A stretch of 26,438 nucleotides of DNA. It comes from Bacillota bacterium. Its GTDB lineage: Bacteria; Bacillota; Clostridia; Lachnospirales; Lachnospiraceae. Below the pieces are notes generated by a model, which did no database searches, had not been told where the DNA came from, and saw nothing but the letters and a program-made list of their open reading frames with translations. Below are positions 8,475 through 16,125 of this stretch, in pieces. The translations under genes and the position numbers were made by a program. The stretch covers positions 1 to 26,438 of the forward strand of contig JAEZVF010000029.1 in the NCBI GenBank assembly GCA_023443225.1. The letters run 5' to 3'. Each line of letters starts with the position of its first letter. Positions within the stretch are counted from its first letter, which is position 1.

Positions 8475-9683
8475 ATGCTTATAGTTAAAAAGTTCGGCGG
8501 TACATCTGTAGCCGATAAGGAAAGAATTTTTAACGTTGCCAAAAGATGTATCGAAGATTACAAGAATGGCAATGACGTAGTTGTTGTGCTATCTGCTATG
8601 GGAAAGCAGACAGACGTGCTTTTAGCACAGGCAAGAGAAATTAATCCTAATGCATCAAAAAGAGAATTGGACATGCTATTAACAACAGGAGAGCAGACTT
8701 CAGTTTCTTTAATGGCAATGGCAATGAATTCCCTAGGAGTTCCTGCAATCTCTTTAAACGCATTTCAAATTGCAATGCATACAACTTCTGCTTACAGTAA
8801 TGCTAGACTAAAGAGAATTGATACGGAAAGAATCCAGAACGAACTTGCAAGTAAAAAGATAGTAATTGTAACAGGTTTCCAAGGGATAAACCGACTTGAT
8901 GACTATACTACTCTTGGACGTGGCGGTTCAGATACCACAGCAGTTGCACTTGCAGCCGCACTACATGCAGATTCTTGTGAAATCTATACAGATGTGGATG
9001 GAGTATATACAGCCGATCCTAGAATTGTACCAGATGCAAGAAAATTAGATGAAATCACATACGATGAGATGTTGGAGCTTGCTTCCTTAGGTGCAGGAGT
9101 TCTTCACAATCGTTCAGTTGAAATGGCTAAAAAATATGGTGTACAATTAGTGGTACGTTCCAGTTTGAATAAATCAGAAGGAACAGTCGTAAAGGAGGAA
9201 GTTAAAATGGAAAAATTACTGGTAAGTGGTGTTGCAGCGGATAAAAATACCGCACGTATTGCAGTTATTGGGTTAGAAGATCAGCCAGGAGTTGCTTTTA
9301 AATTGTTTAATCATTTAGCAAAGTATAGCATAAATGTAGATATTATTTTACAGTCCGTAGGACGTGATGGAACGAAAGACATAAGTTTCACCGTAGCTCA
9401 GGATCATGTGGATGAAGCCGTTGAAATCTTAGAGCGTCATAGAGAAGGAAGTCTGAAATGTCAGAAGATTGATATTGAAAGATCTGTAGCTAAGGTATCT
9501 ATTGTTGGTGCTGGTATGATGTCCAATGCAGGAGTAGCTGCAAAGATGTTTGAAGCTCTTTATGATGTAGGAGTTAACATTAAGATGATTTCTACTTCCG
9601 AAATCAGAGTAACCGTTCTGATAGATGAAGTTTATGTTGAAAAAGCAATGAAAGCAGTACACGATAAATTTAGCTTAGCTTAA
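8475..9683 (+). CDS. lysC: Aspartokinase, alpha subunit, class II with two ACT domains
   Basis: A 402-residue aspartate kinase catalysing the first step towards lysine, threonine and methionine. The kinase domain (about 1-240) starts with KFGGTSVAD at 6-14 and contains FQGINRLDDYTTLGRGGSDT and YTDVDGVYTADPRIV. Two ACT domains follow (about 263-402), with EDQPGVAFKLFNHLAKYSINVDII-like and VGAGMMSNAGVAAKMF segments; these bind feedback amino acids. GGGAGG (8463-8468) is six bases before the ATG. An internal AAGGAGG and in-frame ATG at codon 245 would express the ACT half alone (158 residues), matching the alpha/beta design of B. subtilis aspartokinase II. It is the last gene of the operon. Confidence 0.96.
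   Translation: MLIVKKFGGTSVADKERIFNVAKRCIEDYKNGNDVVVVLSAMGKQTDVLLAQAREINPNASKRELDMLLTTGEQTSVSLMAMAMNSLGVPAISLNAFQIAMHTTSAYSNARLKRIDTERIQNELASKKIVIVTGFQGINRLDDYTTLGRGGSDTTAVALAAALHADSCEIYTDVDGVYTADPRIVPDARKLDEITYDEMLELASLGAGVLHNRSVEMAKKYGVQLVVRSSLNKSEGTVVKEEVKMEKLLVSGVAADKNTARIAVIGLEDQPGVAFKLFNHLAKYSINVDIILQSVGRDGTKDISFTVAQDHVDEAVEILERHREGSLKCQKIDIERSVAKVSIVGAGMMSNAGVAAKMFEALYDVGVNIKMISTSEIRVTVLIDEVYVEKAMKAVHDKFSLA
9192..9209 (+). promoter_or_regulatory. Internal ribosome-binding site and start for aspartokinase beta subunit
   Basis: AAGGAGG at 9192-9198 is eight bases before ATG 9207-9209, which is in frame with lysC (codon 245) at the join between the kinase and ACT domains. Translation from here gives a 158-residue protein beginning MEKLLVSGVAADKNTARIAV. 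The B. subtilis lysC beta subunit starts at almost the same codon, so I think the site is functional. Confidence 0.75.
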
Positions 9684-9741
9684 AACATTGTAATATTATA
9701 TCATGATCAAAATACGTGTTCATGATCTTGTTACTCCAATC

Positions 9742-9768
9742 GGAATACGAAAGTAAACTTTCGATTCC
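9742..9768 (+). other. Hairpin between lysC and its terminator
   Basis: GGAAT-A-CGAAAG (9742-9753) and CTTTCG-ATTCC (9758-9768) form an 11-bp stem with a one-base bulge and a TAAA tetraloop. No T run follows directly (TCACTCCGTTTT comes next). It may be part of the lysC 3' end or a first, weaker terminator. CATGATC occurs twice just before it (9702-9708 and 9721-9727). Confidence 0.35.
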
Positions 9769-9792
9769 TCACTCCGTTTTCATAATGTCATT

Positions 9793-9830
9793 AACTGTCG
9801 CATATGAACTAGTGCGACAGTTTTCTTTTT
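9793..9830 (+). terminator. Rho-independent terminator of the hom-lysC operon
   Basis: AACTGTCGCA (9793-9802) pairs perfectly with TGCGACAGTT (9813-9822) across a 10-base loop, and a T-rich tract (TTTTCTTTTT, 9821-9830) follows. Confidence 0.92.
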
Positions 9831-9909
9831 ATGTTATAGTAATAGTAGTTGTGCAAATGTCTATAGAAATTCGGGTATAAAAATAGAATTTAGGAAGGGA
9901 GCGATTACC

Positions 9910-10284
9910 ATTAAAATTAGAGAAGAGTATACCTGTCCCTTAGAAATCGCGCATGATATTATTCGTGGTAAGTGGAAGACAATAATATTATGGCAATTAA
10001 GTTATGGTAGAACATCGTTATCAAAACTGCAGCAAGATATTGAAGGAATCACACAAAAAATGTTATTGGAACAATTAAAGGAACTGATGGAATTTGGTTT
10101 AGTTGCGAAACAGAGTTTTGATGGATACCCTCTTAAAGTGGAATATTTTTTAACTGAGAAATATGGAAATAAGATGATGGATGCATTACGAATACTACAG
10201 GAGATTGGCATAGACTATATGTTAGATCATGGACAAGAAGCAATACTAAAAGAAAAAGGAATACCTTATGAGATGACTACCTAG
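9910..10284 (+). CDS. HxlR-family winged-helix regulator, apparent ATT start
   Basis: Read from 9910 this is a 124-residue HxlR/MarR-like transcription regulator. It begins (M)KIREEYTCPLEIAHDII and continues GKWKTIILWQLSYGRTSLS, ITQKMLLEQLKELMEFGLV and VEYFLTEKYG, giving the full winged helix, with Cys9-Pro10 in the place where redox- and aldehyde-sensing HxlR members keep their cysteine. The frame is open from 9880, but no ATG, GTG or TTG occurs before Met51 (10060), which would remove the recognition region. GGAAGGGAG (9893-9901) sits eight bases before ATT 9910, exactly where the family normally starts. So it is either a rare ATT start or a start codon lost by one base change. It is flanked by a terminator and by the tex promoter, so it stands alone; targets are unknown. 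Confidence 0.8.
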   Translation: MKIREEYTCPLEIAHDIIRGKWKTIILWQLSYGRTSLSKLQQDIEGITQKMLLEQLKELMEFGLVAKQSFDGYPLKVEYFLTEKYGNKMMDALRILQEIGIDYMLDHGQEAILKEKGIPYEMTT

Positions 10285-10286
10285 AC

Positions 10287-10315
10287 TTGATTTTACCTAT
10301 TTTGAGTGTTATTAT
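10287..10315 (+). promoter_or_regulatory. Promoter of tex with extended -10
   Basis: TTGATT (10287-10292), 17 bases, TATTAT (10310-10315), with TG at 10307-10308. It starts three bases after the stop of the HxlR gene and about 50 bases before tex. Confidence 0.7.
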
Positions 10316-10368
10316 AGGAACGAAGTTTTTTATGGAGAAGAAAATTGAGGAACTAAAGGAGTACCGAG

Positions 10369-12513
10369 ATGGATATTATAAAGCAATTAAAAGATGAGCT
10401 TGGCATCAGACTTGAGCAGGTGGAAGCAGCTATACAATTAATTGATGAAGGGAATACCATCCCTTTTATTGCCAGGTATCGTAAAGAAGTAACAGGTTCA
10501 TTGGACGATGAGATTTTGAGAAATCTACATGAAAGATTGTTATATCTTCGTAATCTAGAAGAGAAGAAAACAAGTGTTTTATCTAGTATTGAAGAACAGG
10601 GAAAACTAACAGAAGAATTAAAAGCACAGATTCTATCAGCTACTACATTAGTGGTGGTAGAAGATTTGTACCGTCCATATCGTCCAAAGAGGAGAACCAG
10701 GGCTACCATAGCAAAAGAAAAAGGTTTGGAGCCATTTGCTAATATTATATTACTACAAATGACAAACCAACCGATTGAAAAAGAGGCAGAAGCATTCCTA
10801 TCAGAAGAAAAGGAAGTCTTGACAGTGGAGGATGCAATTGCAGGTGCTTTGGATATTATTGCAGAAAGTATTTCTGATGAGGCAGACTATCGTATCTATA
10901 TCCGAAAGGTTACTTTTGACGAAGGTTTCATTGTTGCTACCGCAAAAGATGAGAAGCAAGAATCTGTTTATGAAATGTATTATAATTTCGAGGAAAAGTT
11001 AAATAAGATTGCAGGTCACCGAGTATTAGCACTAAACCGGGGAGAGAGCGAAAAGATACTGAGTGTAAAAATTGCAGCACCGGAAGATAGAATCCTTCTT
11101 TACCTACAAACCAAAGTGATAACACGTGAAAATCCGCATACTACAAATTATTTAAAAGCAACGATTGAGGATAGTTACAAACGTCTTATTGCACCAGCGA
11201 TAGAAAGAGAAATTCGTAATGATCTAACAGAGAAGGCGGAAGACGGTGCTATTAAGGTCTTTGGTAAGAATCTAGAACAGCTTCTCATGCAACCGCCCAT
11301 TGTAGGAAAAGTAGTACTTGGTTGGGATCCGGCGTTTCGAACTGGTTGTAAACTTGCAGTGGTGGATGGTACAGGTAAAGTGCTTGATACCATAGTAGTT
11401 TATCCTACAGCACCTCAGAACAAAGTAGAAGAAACCAAGAGAATTGTTAGTGCTTTAATTAAAAAGTATGGAATTAATTTGATATCGGTTGGAAACGGAA
11501 CAGCCTCAAGGGAATCAGAGCTAATCATTGCAGATATGCTAAAAGAAATGCATAGTAATGTGCAATATATCATTGTTAATGAGGCTGGCGCTTCTGTATA
11601 TTCTGCAAGTAAACTCGCAACAGAGGAGTTTCCTAATTTTGATGTAGGACAGAGAAGTGCAGCGTCAATAGCAAGGAGATTACAAGATCCGTTAGCGGAA
11701 TTAGTTAAGATTGATCCTAAATCCATTGGAGTGGGACAGTATCAACATGATATGAATCAAAAGAAACTAACGGAAGCATTGACCGGTGTGGTAGAAGATT
11801 GTGTAAATAAAGTTGGAGTAGATCTAAATACAGCATCTGCTTCTCTATTAGAATATATCTCTGGGATTTCTAAAGTAATCGCTAAAAACATAGTTTCCTA
11901 TCGTGAGGAGCATGGACGTTTCACGGATCGAAGTCAATTATTAAAAGTTGCAAAGCTTGGGCCAAAAGCTTATGAGCAGTGTGCCGGTTTTATGAGAATT
12001 CTAGACGGAAACAATCCTCTTGATTCAACTAGTGTACACCCAGAATCCTATGAAGCAGCCAAAAATCTTCTCAAAAAACTTTCCTTTACACCGGAAGATA
12101 TCAAGTCAGGAGCCCTTATCAATTTAGGTAAGCAGATAAAGGATAAGGCTGCCATGGCAGCAGAGTTGGGAATTGGTGAGATTACCCTGACGGATATTAT
12201 GAAAGAATTAGAAAAGCCCGGAAGAGATCCTCGTGATGAGATGCCAAAACCTATCTTAAGGACAGACGTATTAGAGATGAAGGATTTGACAGAGGGAATG
12301 ATATTAAAAGGAACGGTTAGAAATGTAATTGATTTTGGTGCTTTTGTCGATATTGGTGTTCATCAGGATGGTTTGGTGCATATTTCACAGTTGACGGACA
12401 AGAAATTTGTAAAACATCCTTTGGATGTAGTAAGTGTCGGTGATATTGTTGATGTAAAAGTTATGAGTGTGGATCCCGCAAAAAAAAGAATACAATTGAC
12501 AATGAAACTTTAA
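10369..12513 (+). CDS. tex: Tex-family RNA-binding protein with S1 domain
   Basis: A 714-residue Tex protein, a conserved nucleic-acid-binding factor related to eukaryotic Spt6 and thought to act in transcription or RNA handling. The N-terminal helical region includes TIPFIARYRKEVTGSLDDE. A YqgF/RNase H-like domain starts near 314 (LGWDPAFRTGCKLAVVDG). Helix-hairpin-helix segments lie around 485-545 (DLNTASASLLEYISGIS, FTDRSQLLKVAKLGPKAYEQ). An S1 domain occupies 640-714 (GMILKGTVRNVIDFGAFVDI, DGLVHISQLTDK). Length and domain order are normal. The ATG follows AAAGGAG (10355-10361). It has its own promoter and terminator, so it is probably monocistronic and marks the end of the conserved chromosomal part before the polysaccharide cluster. 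Confidence 0.96.
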   Translation: MDIIKQLKDELGIRLEQVEAAIQLIDEGNTIPFIARYRKEVTGSLDDEILRNLHERLLYLRNLEEKKTSVLSSIEEQGKLTEELKAQILSATTLVVVEDLYRPYRPKRRTRATIAKEKGLEPFANIILLQMTNQPIEKEAEAFLSEEKEVLTVEDAIAGALDIIAESISDEADYRIYIRKVTFDEGFIVATAKDEKQESVYEMYYNFEEKLNKIAGHRVLALNRGESEKILSVKIAAPEDRILLYLQTKVITRENPHTTNYLKATIEDSYKRLIAPAIEREIRNDLTEKAEDGAIKVFGKNLEQLLMQPPIVGKVVLGWDPAFRTGCKLAVVDGTGKVLDTIVVYPTAPQNKVEETKRIVSALIKKYGINLISVGNGTASRESELIIADMLKEMHSNVQYIIVNEAGASVYSASKLATEEFPNFDVGQRSAASIARRLQDPLAELVKIDPKSIGVGQYQHDMNQKKLTEALTGVVEDCVNKVGVDLNTASASLLEYISGISKVIAKNIVSYREEHGRFTDRSQLLKVAKLGPKAYEQCAGFMRILDGNNPLDSTSVHPESYEAAKNLLKKLSFTPEDIKSGALINLGKQIKDKAAMAAELGIGEITLTDIMKELEKPGRDPRDEMPKPILRTDVLEMKDLTEGMILKGTVRNVIDFGAFVDIGVHQDGLVHISQLTDKKFVKHPLDVVSVGDIVDVKVMSVDPAKKRIQLTMKL

Positions 12514-12540
12514 TATTATTAAGCGCTTTTACAGTGCCAA

Positions 12541-12571
12541 AAAAAACCCTGCAGCAATTGCAGGGTTTTTT
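12541..12571 (+). terminator. Strong, probably bidirectional terminator after tex
   Basis: AAAAAACCCTGCA (12541-12553) and TGCAGGGTTTTTT (12559-12571) are perfect inverted repeats of 13 bases with a 5-base loop. The A run on one side and T run on the other allow termination on both strands. Confidence 0.93.
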
Positions 12572-12624
12572 GTCGAGAAAGTTATAATAATTACAAAAGG
12601 AGTGAATAAAACAAGTAATAAGGA

Positions 12625-12684
12625 AAATACACTATTATTAGTAGTAAATATGGTATATATTGCGACCAAAAAACTAGTGTATTT
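12625..12684 (+). repeat. Inverted repeat upstream of the polysaccharide promoter
   Basis: AAATACACTA (12625-12634) and TAGTGTATTT (12675-12684) are perfect 10-base inverted repeats with centres 50 bases apart, ending 11 bases before the -35 box. This suits a looped regulator site or a hairpin. The stretch 12572-12782 has no convincing gene; a 42-codon open frame (12602-12730) lacks a usable start. Confidence 0.45.
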
Positions 12685-12695
12685 CAATATAAAAC

Positions 12696-12724
12696 TTGTT
12701 TATCAGAATAATATATTTTATAAT
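12696..12724 (+). promoter_or_regulatory. Promoter of the exopolysaccharide operon
   Basis: TTGTTT (12696-12701), exactly 17 bases, and a perfect TATAAT (12719-12724). Transcription would begin near 12731, about 50 bases before the first gene. No second promoter is evident within the cluster. Confidence 0.7.
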
Positions 12725-12782
12725 TTATAGATAAATTGGTAAATTATTACATATAATGCTTGTAATCAGGAGGATTAGTGGA

Positions 12783-13466
12783 ATGAGTAAAAGTAGCATG
12801 CCTCCTCTAATATCATTATGCATTCTACTTAGTATTGTGTGCATAGTTATTTTTGCTAGAGGAAAAATGGCTACAAAAGATGAAATAAACATTCCAGCAA
12901 TGGCAGTGAAATTAACGTATTTGGAAGAAGATGAATTGAATATACCAGAAAGAAAAGTTTTAAATATGTTGATAAGTTGCATAGCTCCATATTCTAGTAA
13001 AAATAATGAAAATAGTATTCTACATAGCCAATACATCAAATATTTAAAAGATTATTTAAGTAATCCAGATATTAACTTGAGCGTAGAGAAATCAAATGCT
13101 GCCATTGATAATATTATAGGACTTATGGCAATTATGAATCTTGAGAAGGTGTACGAAATAAAGAATATGTCTTTGGATGGTAAAATAGTTGCAATTATGT
13201 TTACCATGAAAATCTATCAACAATGCGGCTTATCCCTGGTCTATAATTTCCAAGGGGATATTATTCAAATAACAGATGTGGTAGGTAATGAGCTTTATGA
13301 TTATGTAAAATCTGCGAAACAAATGAAAATACGATTAAGTGCATTAGTAATTATTCTTGTAGTAATGTTGATTTTATTTCATATATGTAAGGTTATTGCT
13401 AAAAAAAATCAACTATTTATGAAAGTTGGAATGTTTGATGGATTTACTGAAAAAGAATTTGCCTAA
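12783..13466 (+). CDS. Unrecognised membrane protein at the head of the polysaccharide operon
   Basis: A 227-residue protein I cannot assign to a family. A hydrophobic segment at about 7-26 (PLISLCILLSIVCIVIFA) is followed by about 160 mostly polar residues, a second membrane segment near 190-207 (LSALVIILVVMLILFHI), and a short tail with lysines (KVIAKKNQLF). The likely topology is both ends inside with one central domain outside the membrane, resembling in outline, but not in visible motif, chain-length regulators. I chose ATG 12783, nine bases after AGGAGG (12768-12773), over an in-frame ATG at 12756 that precedes that site. Its 3' end overlaps the next gene by 29 bases, implying coupled translation and a role in the same pathway. 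Function unknown. Confidence 0.85.
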   Translation: MSKSSMPPLISLCILLSIVCIVIFARGKMATKDEINIPAMAVKLTYLEEDELNIPERKVLNMLISCIAPYSSKNNENSILHSQYIKYLKDYLSNPDINLSVEKSNAAIDNIIGLMAIMNLEKVYEIKNMSLDGKIVAIMFTMKIYQQCGLSLVYNFQGDIIQITDVVGNELYDYVKSAKQMKIRLSALVIILVVMLILFHICKVIAKKNQLFMKVGMFDGFTEKEFA

Positions 13467-14856
13467 AAAGTATTTACTTCTGGTTGATTTGATTTGCATC
13501 CTAATAACATTCTTGCTGGCAACCTGGGTCCGTTATGGTGAAATCACAAGAATGTGGCTTCATAATATATATGGTATAGCTTTTATCATAGTAATATTAT
13601 TATATATTGCTATTTATTATCTGTATGATACTTATACCGGATTATTTAAAAGAGGATTTCTAGAGGAATTTTTGACTGTTATAAAAGCAAACGGTTACTT
13701 AGCCGTTACGTTAACGGTAATCATGTATGCCTATCAGAAAGGTGCAATCTATTCCAGATTTTTCTTCTTATGTTTTTTTACATTAAATATACTCCTTACT
13801 TATATTGTAAGACAGTATTATAAGGTGTGGATGCTTGCTGTGTATAAGAACAGTATTTTTAGTAATAAAATTATGATTATAACAACTTCAGACCAGGTGA
13901 AGAAAGTATTGGAGCGAGTACGAAACGAAAATGAATGGGAGTATCAGATTACTTATCTCACTATTTTAGATAAACATATGGTAGGTCAAGTGATTGAGGG
14001 AGTTCCGATAAAAGCTGATTTTATCGATATGTTTGATGTGGCAAAACAGGAAGTAATAGATGGTGTATTCATTCATATTCCAAATAGTTTACCTATTAAT
14101 TTGGATTTAGAGGAGACAATACTGGAATTTGAGAATATGGGTATTACAGTTAATATAAGTATAAATACCTTTGGCCTAAAGATTCATGAGAAAATTGTTC
14201 GAGAAATGAGTGGATATCATGTACTAACATTTAGTTCCCGATTGTTTGATGAATCACAAATGATGTTAAAAAGAATGTTCGATATTGCTGCAGGTCTAAT
14301 CGGTTGTCTTATTACTTTATTCTTAATCATGTTACTTGCACCGATAATACGATTAGAATCCTCTGGTACGATCTTCTTTTCACAGGTAAGGGTGGGCAAA
14401 AACGGCAGAAGATTTAAAATATATAAGTTTCGAACTATGTTAATGGATGCGGAAATACGAAGGGCGGAACTGATGGAGCAAAATGAGGTGAGTGGTTATA
14501 TGTTTAAAATAACCAATGACCCTAGGGTTACCAAGGTAGGAAAGTTCCTTCGTATGACTAGTCTTGATGAATTTCCACAATTTTTTAATATATTGAAGGG
14601 TGATATGAGTTTAGTTGGGACCAGACCGCCTACGGAAGAAGAGTTTCTTCAATACGACGGAAGACATAGGAGAAGACTAGCTCTTAAGTCGGGGCTTACT
14701 GGACTCTGGCAGGTGAGTGGAAGAAGTGATATTACTAATTTTGAAGATGTGGTGAAGCTGGATCTTGAATATATAGATAATTGGTCTTTTAAATTGGACA
14801 TGAAGATATTATTAAAAACAGTAAAGGTAGTCCTGTTTAGAATTGGATCAAAGTAA
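13438..14856 (+). CDS. Polyprenyl-phosphate hexose-1-phosphate transferase (initiating sugar transferase)
   Basis: A 472-residue WbaP/CpsE-type enzyme that moves a sugar-1-phosphate from a nucleotide sugar to undecaprenyl phosphate, starting the repeat unit on the inner face of the membrane. The N-terminal half has about four membrane helices (from YLLLVDLICILITFLL) and a CoA-binding-like middle region. The catalytic bacterial sugar transferase domain is at 277-472, starting MFDIAAGLIGCLITLF, then KIYKFRTM, SLDEFPQFFNILKGDMSLVG-type and KSGLTGLWQVSGRSD motifs. The sugar (galactose, glucose or another) cannot be told from sequence. ATG 13438 is inside the previous gene with only a weak GTTGGA before it, so translation is probably coupled; a TTG at 13426 is less likely. 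Confidence 0.93.
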   Translation: MDLLKKNLPKKYLLLVDLICILITFLLATWVRYGEITRMWLHNIYGIAFIIVILLYIAIYYLYDTYTGLFKRGFLEEFLTVIKANGYLAVTLTVIMYAYQKGAIYSRFFFLCFFTLNILLTYIVRQYYKVWMLAVYKNSIFSNKIMIITTSDQVKKVLERVRNENEWEYQITYLTILDKHMVGQVIEGVPIKADFIDMFDVAKQEVIDGVFIHIPNSLPINLDLEETILEFENMGITVNISINTFGLKIHEKIVREMSGYHVLTFSSRLFDESQMMLKRMFDIAAGLIGCLITLFLIMLLAPIIRLESSGTIFFSQVRVGKNGRRFKIYKFRTMLMDAEIRRAELMEQNEVSGYMFKITNDPRVTKVGKFLRMTSLDEFPQFFNILKGDMSLVGTRPPTEEEFLQYDGRHRRRLALKSGLTGLWQVSGRSDITNFEDVVKLDLEYIDNWSFKLDMKILLKTVKVVLFRIGSK

Positions 14857-14883
14857 TACGAGTAGAAAGAAAGGCATTTTTAT

Positions 14884-16122
14884 ATGAAATTACTGATGGT
14901 GAACAAATATTTATATTCCCATGGAGGTTCGGAGACTTACATACTAAAACTAGGGAAGTACCTAATGACTCAGGGGCATGAAGTGCAATATTTTGGTATG
15001 GAAGATGAACAGAATCTAGTTGGAAATGCAGTGAACAGCTATACAGACAATGTAAACTTTCACAATAAATCAATAGCAAAGTCCATAATAAATCCTTTCA
15101 ATATAGTATATTCGTTAAAATCACGAAAGAAAATTAGGAAGGTGCTTGATGATTTTAAACCAGATGCTGTACATCTGAATAATTTCAATTTTCAGATTAC
15201 ACCCTCCATTCTCTATGAAATAGGTAAAGATAAACTACCTATCATTTACACGGCTCATGATTTCCAACTGATATGTCCGAACCATCTGCTCTATGACCGG
15301 ATAAGAAAAGAAACCTGTGAAGATTGTCTTGATGGTAAATTCAGAAATTGCCTTAAGAGAAAATGTATTCATGGATCCTTGGTAAAAAGTATTTTAGGAA
15401 CAATGGAAGCATATCTATATAGATGTCTACATACCTATAGAAATATTGATGCAGTAATCTGTCCAAGTTATTTTATGGAAACAAAATTACTTACGAATAG
15501 TGATTTCAAAGGTAAAACGATAGTAATGCATAATTTTATAGAGTCGACCATTGGAAGAGCCGAAGAAAAGGAAGATTATGTACTTTATTTTGGGAGGTAC
15601 ACAGAAGAAAAGGGATTGAGGAAACTAATCCGTGTTTGCAAAGAACTGCCGGATATTAAGTTTGTTTTTGCTGGGAAAGGACCTTTGGAAGAGGAGCTTC
15701 CCAATATCCCTAATATAACAAATGTAGGATTTCTGGAACATGAATTATTAGAAGAATTGATAGGAAAAGCAAGATTTACTTTATGCCCCTCTGAATGGTA
15801 TGAAAATTGTCCGTTTTCTATCATAGAATCGTTCATGCATGGAACTCCGGTTATAGGAGCAAATATTGGAGGGATACCAGAACTCATCCGTGATGGCAGT
15901 ACAGGATTACTATATAAATGTGGTGATATGGAGGACCTGAAGAGTAAGATCATTACCTTGTGGAATGATTTGGAATTGTGCCAGAAACTTACCATGAATT
16001 GCAGTAATATAGAATTTGATACCGTAGATATTTATAGTAAAAAATTAATGGAAGTGTTTGAAAGATCAAAACTAGTGCAATCTTACAGGGAACAGCAGAT
16101 AACTGGCAAATTGGAGGATTAA
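14884..16122 (+). CDS. GT4-type glycosyltransferase with a cysteine cluster
   Basis: A 412-residue GT-B fold glycosyltransferase. The N-terminal acceptor domain has YSHGGSETYILKLGKYLMTQ and TAHDFQLICPNHLL. The C-terminal donor domain has LYFGRYTEEKGLRKLI, FAGKGPLEEEL and the EX7E-type motif in PSEWYENCPFSIIESFMHGT, then GIPELIRDGSTGLL. Five cysteines (C131, C145, C148, C156, C161) form a cluster in the N-terminal half, a feature of a known GT4 subgroup that may bind zinc. It adds a sugar to the lipid-linked unit; donor and linkage are unknown. The stop is three bases before the next start. Confidence 0.92.
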   Translation: MKLLMVNKYLYSHGGSETYILKLGKYLMTQGHEVQYFGMEDEQNLVGNAVNSYTDNVNFHNKSIAKSIINPFNIVYSLKSRKKIRKVLDDFKPDAVHLNNFNFQITPSILYEIGKDKLPIIYTAHDFQLICPNHLLYDRIRKETCEDCLDGKFRNCLKRKCIHGSLVKSILGTMEAYLYRCLHTYRNIDAVICPSYFMETKLLTNSDFKGKTIVMHNFIESTIGRAEEKEDYVLYFGRYTEEKGLRKLIRVCKELPDIKFVFAGKGPLEEELPNIPNITNVGFLEHELLEELIGKARFTLCPSEWYENCPFSIIESFMHGTPVIGANIGGIPELIRDGSTGLLYKCGDMEDLKSKIITLWNDLELCQKLTMNCSNIEFDTVDIYSKKLMEVFERSKLVQSYREQQITGKLED

Positions 16123-16125
16123 ATT

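Noticed and set aside
9702..9727. CATGATC direct repeat after lysC
   Set aside because: Seven bases, two copies, partly self-palindromic; too short to call an attachment site or operator.
12566..12578. Spo0A-box-like TTTTGTCGAGAAAG after the tex terminator
   Set aside because: One mismatch in the core TGTCGAA, overlaps the terminator T run, and is too far from the promoter to interpret.
12602..12730. Open 42-codon frame after AAAAGGAG, before the polysaccharide operon
   Set aside because: Its GTG overlaps the Shine-Dalgarno, no other start lies at a usable distance, the peptide has no recognisable features, and the operon promoter lies inside it.
15585..15995. 136-codon open frame on the minus strand within the first GT4 gene
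   Set aside because: It lies wholly inside a well-supported glycosyltransferase, has no ribosome-binding site or family resemblance, and is a shadow frame, as are the other minus-strand frames in the window.
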